From Neoarius graeffei (lineage: Eukaryota; Chordata; Actinopteri; Siluriformes; Ariidae), in the NCBI RefSeq assembly GCF_027579695.1, contig NC_083583.1, positions 5,012,542 to 5,076,541 of the forward strand: a stretch of DNA of 64,000 nt. Direction: 5' to 3'. Below, in pieces: positions 58,811 to 64,000 of this stretch. Within the stretch, counting starts at the first letter, position 1; every line of letters begins with the position of its first letter. Below the pieces are notes generated by a model. That model saw nothing but the letters and a program-made list of their open reading frames with translations. It had not been told where the DNA came from and made no database searches. The position numbers and the translations under genes were made by a program.

Positions 58811-59135
58811 AAATGTATGCTAAGATGGCTTCCTCATGTTGCTAATGTCATGGTTGCTATGGTAACATATTTTGACAGGCTTGGCTAATGTTAAAAATAT
58901 ATAAAATCAGCGAGAACATGACAAGCTAAGTTAGCAATGTTAGCAATAATACACTAGCAAAGATGTCAAGAGTATCGGGCAATGGTTCCTAATTTGCATA
59001 TTCATGCATATTCATACACCTTGACATTTTTATTGAGGATAAAGTTTCAGAGATGGGTTCTGACCCATTTTTGGACATATTAACATTATTCTGCTCTGAA
59101 TACACAATCGTTTTAGAGAAACGTACGATGCTAAC

Positions 59136-59297
59136 CTTGATGCGGAAGGGCATGCTGCCCCTGAGACACTTGTCTACCTTCATCAGCTGCTCGTTCCTCA
59201 GGCAGCAGACCTCAGGAACGGCTCTGCCGGGGTTCATGCGTCTGAAGAGGCTCTGCTGATCGAAATCATCAGCGCTGTTCACGCCGCAGCATTCGAA
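59136..59297 (-). CDS. tspan18: tspan18 exon: large extracellular loop, CCG and PxxCC motifs
   Basis: 54 codons starting FECCGVNSADDFDQQSLF, with VPEVCCLRNEQ and KVDKCLRGSMPFRIK. The acceptor is GTGCAG and the donor AAG/GTTAGC. The tetraspanin CCG motif, the P.VCC motif and a further cysteine are present. With the GC opening the next exon they give the six-cysteine pattern. The loop looks about seven residues shorter than the human one as I recall it. The donor lies only about 20 bases from the end of a tandem repeat array. Confidence 0.95.
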
Positions 59298-59406
59298 CTG
59301 CACAATGAAACGCAGTAACACGAGCCATGAGTGTTAGCACCTCGACACACACACAAAAAAAAAAAATCACAGAACATAAACATGTGTAAAGAAAAGTGAA
59401 GTGAAC

Positions 59407-59505
59407 CGTAGCCATGATGGTGTTCCAGGTGGCGGTGAAGACGTCCGTGCTGTTGTTGCCTTGATAATGTGCTTTCAGGTCCTTGGTGAAATAATCTCTG
59501 GTGAG
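59407..59505 (-). CDS. tspan18: tspan18 exon: large extracellular loop, first part
   Basis: 33 codons beginning LTRDYFTKDLKAHYQGNNST and continuing DVFTATWNTIMAT. The acceptor is CAACAG and the donor ACG/GTTCAC, a valid but weak donor. NNST is a possible N-glycosylation sequon and aligns with NND in the human protein, where the sequon is absent. The upstream intron is only 83 bp. Confidence 0.95.
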
Positions 59506-59588
59506 CTGTTGATGCAAGAATACAATTAGGTGTGTTATAGCGCAAATTAAATCACTCCATGATGAATGGTGGAGATGCGGAAACTCAC

Positions 59589-59663
59589 ATGCTCGCGGAA
59601 TATGAACGCCAAAATGGCTGCAGCGAGCTCTGCCAGGAATATGATCAGGATGAGCAAGAAGAA
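59589..59663 (-). CDS. tspan18: tspan18 exon: TM3
   Basis: 25 codons, FFLLILIIFLAELAAAILAF then IFREH, with acceptor TGTGCAG and donor CAT/GTGAGT. This is the third membrane segment with its conserved Glu, and the start of the large extracellular loop. Confidence 0.95.
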
Positions 59664-60061
59664 CTGCACAAACAAAAGAAGCAGGAAAGAGAGACTTAGT
59701 ATTATCAGCACCTATTATTACCAAATCAAAAGTGACATTTTATATTTTTTTTAGTCCAGAAATTTTCACCAAATCCAAAATAAACAAATTTCGACTGATT
59801 CTGAATGAATCATTTGTTTGTTTGTTTGTTTGTTTGTTTGTTTGTTGTATGTATCCTAAGCCGATTAGGACAGTGAGCGGACGATTTTCACTTATACACA
59901 TGTTATGTAAAGAATAAAGCACCGTGTGTGGCGCTGTTACAGTAAAACCAGAACGTCAAGGGCGTAGTCGCTCCTCTGTCCTGCCAGCAAAACAACCACG
60001 ACGACCAAAACATCAAACAGAACTGAATTCGCATGATAAATGAGAGAAGAGATACAATTCT

Positions 60062-60434
60062 GGGGCGGCACAGTGGTGTAGTGGTTAGCGCTGTCGCCTC
60101 ACAGCAAGAAGGTCCTGGGTTCGAGCCCCGGGGCCGGCGAGGGCCTTTCTGTGTGGAGTTTGCATGTTCTCCCCGTGTCCGCGTGGGTTTCCTCCGGGTG
60201 CTCCGGTTTCCCCCACAGTCCAAAGACATGCAGGTTAGGTTAACTGGTGACTCTAAATTGACCGTAGGTGTGAATGTGAGTGTGAATGGTTGTCTGTGTC
60301 TGTGTCAGCCCTGTGATGACCTGGCGACTTGTCCAGGGTGAACCCCGCCTTTCACCCATAGTCAGCTGGGATAGGCTCCAGCTTGCCTGCGACCCTGTAG
60401 AAGGATAAAGCGGCTAGAGATAATGAGATGAGAT
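60062..60434 (+). mobile_element. tRNA-derived SINE, full length, 13-bp target duplication
   Basis: GGGCGGCACAGTGGTGTAGT start, tail AATGAGATGAGAT. GAGATACAATTCT flanks at 60049-60061 and 60435-60447. Confidence 0.94.
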
Positions 60435-60930
60435 GAGATACAATTCTAGTCAGAAGAAAATGTGTTAAGTGACCTAATGACTAATTTGTTAGCAAAAAAA
60501 TTGACAATACAGTGACCAAGTTTTGTGCAGAAAGAAGGTCGAGTTCTTTCAAATAAAACAATCAGAACTGAAATCCCTTGAGAACTGAGAGAGGAGATAT
60601 GATTTAACTGAAAATAAACAAATTGTTTACAACAGGAAAATCAACAAACAAATGACCAAGTTTTGTTCCTTGAGGGAAGCTCGACCCGAAACGTCGATCA
60701 GAACTGGAATCAGAATAGAAATCAGAGAGGAGACACAATTCTAGTGAAAGGCCTGGAAAATTCGTTAATTTGGCCTAATTAGTAACTCATTAGCAAAAAA
60801 TTTGACAAAACAACAACCAAGTTTTGTGTGGAGTGACGAGTTCTTTCAAATAAAACAATCGGAACGGAAATCCGTGGAGAACTGATGGATGAGATACGAT
60901 TTAGCTGAATTGTGGATGACAGACTCTACG
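60435..60930. repeat. Degenerate tandem repeat in tspan18 intron
   Basis: Recurring blocks ACCAAGTTTTGT, GAGTTCTTTCAAATAAAACA, ATCAGAACTGAAAT and GAGAGGAGATA at roughly 120-170 bp spacing, three to four diverged units. The preceding 60000-60060 carries part of another unit. Confidence 0.6.
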
Positions 60931-60984
60931 CCATGGCAACAGCTCACCGGCCTTACGGACAAATGAGCTAATAATCAACAACAG

Positions 60985-61092
60985 AATGAAGTAACGAAGC
61001 AGAGTTACTGTTATTACTCTGAAGGTGATTATTTTCCTCTAACAGCACACCCTGAAGTGTTTTATTCCTCTTACACCACAGCAGTTTTCTGA
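60985..61092 (+). repeat. Dispersed repeat GTGTTTTATTCCTCTTACAC, one of several copies
   Basis: Reads GAAGCAGAGTTACTGTTATT, GATTATTTTCCTCTAACAGC, ACACCCTGAAGTGTTTTATT and CCTCTTACACCACAGCA. Related copies or parts lie near 16990, 24135 (inverted), 50460, 52560, 55890-55995 and 61910-61970. Confidence 0.7.
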
Positions 61093-61098
61093 CAGTTC

Positions 61099-61480
61099 TC
61101 ATCTCATCTCATCTCATTATCTGTAGCCGCTTTATCCTGTTCTACAGGGTCGCAGGCAAGCTGGAGCCTATCCCAGCTGACTACGGGCGAGAGGCGGGGT
61201 TCACCCTGGACAAGTCGCCAGGTCATCACAGGGCTGACACATAGACACAGACAACCATTCACACTCACATTCACACCTACGCTCAATTTAGAGTCACCAG
61301 TTAACCTAACCTGCATGTCTTTGGACTGTGGGGGAAACCGGAGCACCCGGAGGAAACCCACGCGGACACGGGGAGAACATGCAAACTCCGCACAGAAAGG
61401 CCCTCGCCGGCCACGGGGCTCGAACCCGGACCTTCTTGCTGTGAGGTGACAGCGCTAACCACTACACCACCGTGCTGCCC
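61099..61480 (-). mobile_element. tRNA-derived SINE, full length, minus strand
   Basis: The reverse complement begins GGGCAGCACGGTGGTGTAGT and ends in GATGAGATGAGATGAG. Intact A and B boxes. Confidence 0.93.
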
Positions 61481-61657
61481 AAATCACTTTATAGTTGTTA
61501 CAAAGAAAGTTTGCAAAAGACATCACAAAAATATCTCAGGAAAGCGTATTGCGATATCATTTATCACGCTATTGATAATCCTGTCGTTGTATCGCTCAGA
61601 AATAGAACTGATCCCAGAAACACCCGAAGAATTTCACTGGACAGGAAATTGACTCAC

Positions 61658-61852
61658 AAACAGGAGCAGACATTTGTTCTCCCGTATGGCTCCACAGCAG
61701 CCCAGGAAGCCGAGCAGGAACAGCATGGAGCCCATGGCCAGGATCACATAGACTCCGGTGAAAAGCAGAGGATTGGCTGCGACGATCTCCCTGAAACCTG
61801 TGGGATCCACCAGCACCCAGATTCCCAGGCCGAGTAAAAACGCCCCACCCAG
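61658..61852 (-). CDS. tspan18: tspan18 exon: TM1 end, small loop, TM2
   Basis: 65 codons with acceptor GACAG and donor TTT/GTGAGT. The exon opens [20 protein letters not shown] (end of TM1 and start of EC1), then [13 protein letters not shown], then TM2 [20 protein letters not shown], and the conserved [12 protein letters not shown] turn. The [16 protein letters not shown] block is distinctive for TSPAN18 within the tetraspanins. The ATG that could open this reading frame at 61897 is intronic. Confidence 0.96.
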
Positions 61853-62005
61853 CTGTCGGAGAAGAGAAGCAGGAACGTTATTGGGAATCAAACACACAAC
61901 AACAGGGAGGTGTGAAGAAGTGAAGGTATTGTTACCACCCTGAAGCTGATTATTTTCTTATAACAGTACACCACCATCAGCCAATCCCTCGACAGCAGCA
62001 CAATA

Positions 62006-62219
62006 CAAGGGCAAGTCAAAAAGTTCTAAGACAAATTGAAAAAAATCTTTATTTTTGAAAATAACAAAGCTATTTCTGTACATATCCTCCATTTAAGTCT
62101 AAACACTTCTGCAAGCGGTGTTTCCATCGGAGAATTCCTTCTTTGTAGAATTCTGGGGGATGTCCTTCACACCTTTTGAAATTATAACATCTGTCTTAGA
62201 ACTTTTTGACTTACCCTCG
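62006..62219. mobile_element. 214-bp mariner-type MITE
   Basis: Ends CAAGGGCAAGTCAAAAAGTT and (reverse complement) CGAGGGTAAGTCAAAAAGTT. TA precedes the left end. The interior (AAGCGGTGTTTCCATCGGAG) looks like deleted transposase sequence. Confidence 0.75.
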
Positions 62220-62314
62220 TGTGTCAAATCACGCAGATACAAATCAAGAGCTTCAGTTAATGTTCAAACATCAGAATGGGAAAAATTGTGATCTCAAACT
62301 AAGTGTGACTTTCT

Positions 62315-62700
62315 TTCACTGTGGTATGGGTGTTGGTTCGAGCCAGATGGACTGATTTGAGTATTTCAGGAATTGCTGATCTCCTGGGGTTTTCACACAC
62401 AACAGTCTCTAGAGTTTACGCAGAATGGTGCGAAAAACAAAAAACACTGAGCGACAGTTCTGTGGGTGGAAACAAACGTTCAGTTGATAAGAGAGGGTCA
62501 GAGGAAAATGGACACATTGGTTCGAGCTTTTTGGCCAGGAAGGATATAGTAACTCATATAATCACTCTTTACAACTGTGGTGAGCAGAAAAGCATCTCAG
62601 CATGCAACAGCAGAAGAACACACTGGGTTCCACTCCTGTAGCCAAGAACAGGGATCTTAGAATCAACAACAAGTTCCTATTAAAGTGGCCGGTGAGTGTA
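62315..62700 (+). mobile_element. Tc1-like transposase N-terminal fragment
   Basis: The frame from 62321 gives LSISGIADLLGFSHTTVSRV then YAEWCEKQKTLSDSSVGGNK, a Tc1-type helix-turn-helix (paired-like) domain, followed by frameshifted ITLYNCGEQKSISACNSRRT. The right side, TTAAAGTGGCCGGTGAGTGT, resembles the end of such elements. The catalytic domain is absent. Confidence 0.75.
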
Positions 62701-62705
62701 TATGT

Positions 62706-62795
62706 ACAGTCAGGTCCATAAGTATTTGAACACTGACTAAATTTTGCCTCTGTACTCCCCACAATGGATTTGAAATGAAGCCATCAAGATGGGAT
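62706..62795. mobile_element. Tc1-type element end (split by a hAT, runs off window)
   Basis: CAGTCAGGTCCATAAGTATT begins a well-known fish Tc1-like terminal sequence. It is interrupted by the hAT at 62796 and resumes at 63973 with GATGGGATTGGAGTG. Confidence 0.6.
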
Positions 62796-63972
62796 TAGAG
62801 GTCTGCGCGGGTCGGATTTTTCAGTCCCGCTCCCGCCCACGCCCGCATTGTGCAGTCCCGCTCCCGCCCGCGCCCGCAAAGAATTATGATTTTCAGTCCC
62901 GCTCCCGCCCGCGCCCACAAAAAAATTATGATTTTCAGTCCCGCTCCCACCTGCCATATTTTGTCCCGCTCCCGCCCGCAAATCCCGCATGATGCAGACG
63001 TTCGCGTTATTTCTCAGGAAAGTTCTTGTCTTGACACAGCGTGATAGTGCCCCGCCCCCTACTTTGAGTGGATTTGAGCATAAATATCTACAGCTCACGT
63101 TTGTTATTATTTACCTTGTTTCTGAATTCAGCATGTAGTGTTTCTAATAATAATAATAATTAGTGCTGTCAAGCAATTAAAATATTTAATCGCGAATCGC
63201 ACATTTTTATCACATGAGAAACCATTGTAATTCTCTGATCAGCATAAAAAAGTGAATGGGCTTGCTTTGTACCAATGGTGTGTGTTTTTTTTTTTTTAAT
63301 TGCAAAGCAGAGCTAGTAAGAGAAGTGAATTGGTTTACTGCTTGCGTTAGTCTACAACTCTAATCAGAGAGACAGGTTACACAGTGACGGTAGGCTTGAC
63401 TCAATGCTATCCCAGAAATCCTTCCTGTAATATGCAAATTTGGCCGCCTCTGATTGGACAGCCAAATTTGCATATTACAGGAAGGATTTCTGGGATAGCA
63501 TTGAGTCAAGCCTACCGTCACTGTGTAACCTGGCTCTCTGATTAAAGTTGTAGACTAACGCAAGCAGTAAATCAATTCACTCATGGTTCTCTTGCTAGCT
63601 GGGTGTGAACTGCGAGTCATTAGAATGATCAAAGGATTTCCCGTTAGGGTGATCAATAGCAAATTTAAGATGCCGTTCCTCACTCAATCTGGCAATTTGA
63701 CTCTCTCTATAAATTTAGGCATCTTAAAATGTTTTTATTAATGCCAAATAAAATATCCAGCACAAATTATATATGATAGACATAAATTAATAATTTATAA
63801 ATTTTATTTCAAACACGTTTTTAGTTAGTGGGACTGCAGCTTGTCACCGCTCCCGCCCGCATATGTGCACTTCCGGTCCCGCCCGCGCCCGCAATGAGCT
63901 TTCAAAATTTGTCCCTCGCCGCACTGCTTTGCGGCGAGTCCCGCGGGACACCCGCGGGAGTGCAGGGCTCTA
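62796..63972. mobile_element. hAT-type element with 8-bp duplication, GC-rich ends
   Basis: Ends TAGAGGTCTGCGCGGG and (reverse complement) TAGAGCCCTGCACTCCCG. GATGGGAT flanks at 62788-62795 and 63973-63980. Near the left are repeated TCCCGCTCCCGCCCGCGCCC blocks (62823-62990), echoed at 63846-63900. A large hairpin is nested at 63311-63600. No transposase seen. Confidence 0.85.
63311..63600. repeat. Long hairpin / inverted repeat, arms about 135 bp
   Basis: Left arm 63311-63444 and right arm 63461-63600 are inverted copies around a 16-base loop. The inner 70 or so bases are perfectly complementary (for example GCCAAATTTGCATATTACAG in the right arm). The outer part has a few mismatches. Probably a MITE made almost wholly of its terminal repeats. 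Confidence 0.9.
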
Positions 63973-64000
63973 GATGGGATTGGAGTGTCGACTTTCAGCT

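Larger units (their letters stand above)
56124..59115 (+). repeat. Three tandem ~490-bp units in tspan18 intron
   Basis: Units begin ACATGTGA at 56124, 58138 and 58622 and share TCCTTCTGACCAATCACAAT, GTTTGTAAGATCCAAAGGCT, GCAAAGATGTCAGGAGTAT and CATTTTTGGACATAAACATT. Unit 1 is split by the transposon at 56481-57990; without it the units are about 499, 484 and 494 bp. Unit 3 has an expanded (GAT)n at 58779-58811. The array ends 20 bases before the first intronic base of the preceding exon (59135). Confidence 0.9.
54408..61852 (-). other. tspan18: tspan18 gene, exons 2-7 equivalent (first coding exon outside window)
   Basis: Tetraspanin-18 is a four-pass plasma-membrane protein; in mammals it partners ADAM10-family and calcium-entry complexes in endothelium and platelets. 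Six minus-strand exons (195, 75, 99, 162, 84 and 48 bases including the stop) join in phase 0 at every border and give 220 residues that follow human TSPAN18 (248 aa). The N-terminal exon (about 23 codons, including the first half of TM1) is not found up to 64000. Introns are 1994, 83, 109, 3438 and 1158 bp. Fish have a and b copies and I cannot tell which this is. Confidence 0.95.

Noticed and set aside
61853..64000. Search for the first coding exon of tspan18
   Set aside because: No MKYLMFVFNFFIFLGG-like segment before a donor was seen on the minus strand.

Overview
The window is vertebrate nuclear DNA, almost certainly from a teleost fish. It carries two split protein-coding genes on the minus strand, each exon bounded by consensus splice sites, in a background of nested transposable elements, SINEs and microsatellites. 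Several dispersed repeats (a tRNA-derived SINE ending in GATGAGATGAG, and composite repeats near 50.6-52.3 kb and 61.0 kb) are of a type I associate with otophysan fishes, especially catfishes. The lineage call is inference from memory and needs a repeat-library search.

Gene 1 is ext2 (exostosin-2, heparan sulfate co-polymerase). Seven coding exons run right to left from the start codon at 32650 to 17605 and give 392 codons in frame, about the N-terminal 55 percent of the protein. The rest, including the GT64 domain, lies beyond base 1, so positions 1-17604 are one intron of more than 17.6 kb. A possible non-coding first exon and promoter lies near 43.2-43.5 kb.

Gene 2 is tspan18 (tetraspanin-18). 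Six exons run from 61852 to the stop codon at 54408-54410. They cover everything except the first roughly 23 codons, which lie past the right edge. Both genes are transcribed leftward, with tspan18 upstream of ext2. As I recall human 11p11.2, EXT2 precedes TSPAN18 with ALX4 and CD82 between them. Neither of those is visible here.

Layout: 1-17.6 kb is ext2 intron 8, full of LINE fragments, hAT-like, Tc1-like, PIF/Harbinger-like and Penelope-like remnants, a ~180-bp tandem array and long AT/GT microsatellites. 17.6-32.7 kb holds ext2 exons 8 to 2, with a TTAA-flanked composite element (20.0-22.35 kb), a hAT (28.8-30.1 kb) and a LINE split by an element carrying a RecQ-like helicase fragment (30.3-32.1 kb). 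32.7-54.4 kb lies between the ext2 start codon and the tspan18 stop and is mostly nested transposons. 54.4-61.9 kb is tspan18, whose largest intron holds three ~490-bp tandem units, one split by a THAP-bearing transposon. 61.9-64 kb is tspan18 intron 1 sequence with mariner-, Tc1- and hAT-type elements and a long hairpin.

No system of cooperating novel genes is evident. The most interesting signals are in the mobile DNA: deletion-derivative elements that keep their first coding exon and splice donor; transposon-borne RecQ, YqaJ-type, P2X7-like and THAP fragments; many insertions dated by target-site duplications or empty sites; five spaced palindromes in a TTAA-flanked element; and a 5S-rRNA-like piece inside a tRNA-type SINE.
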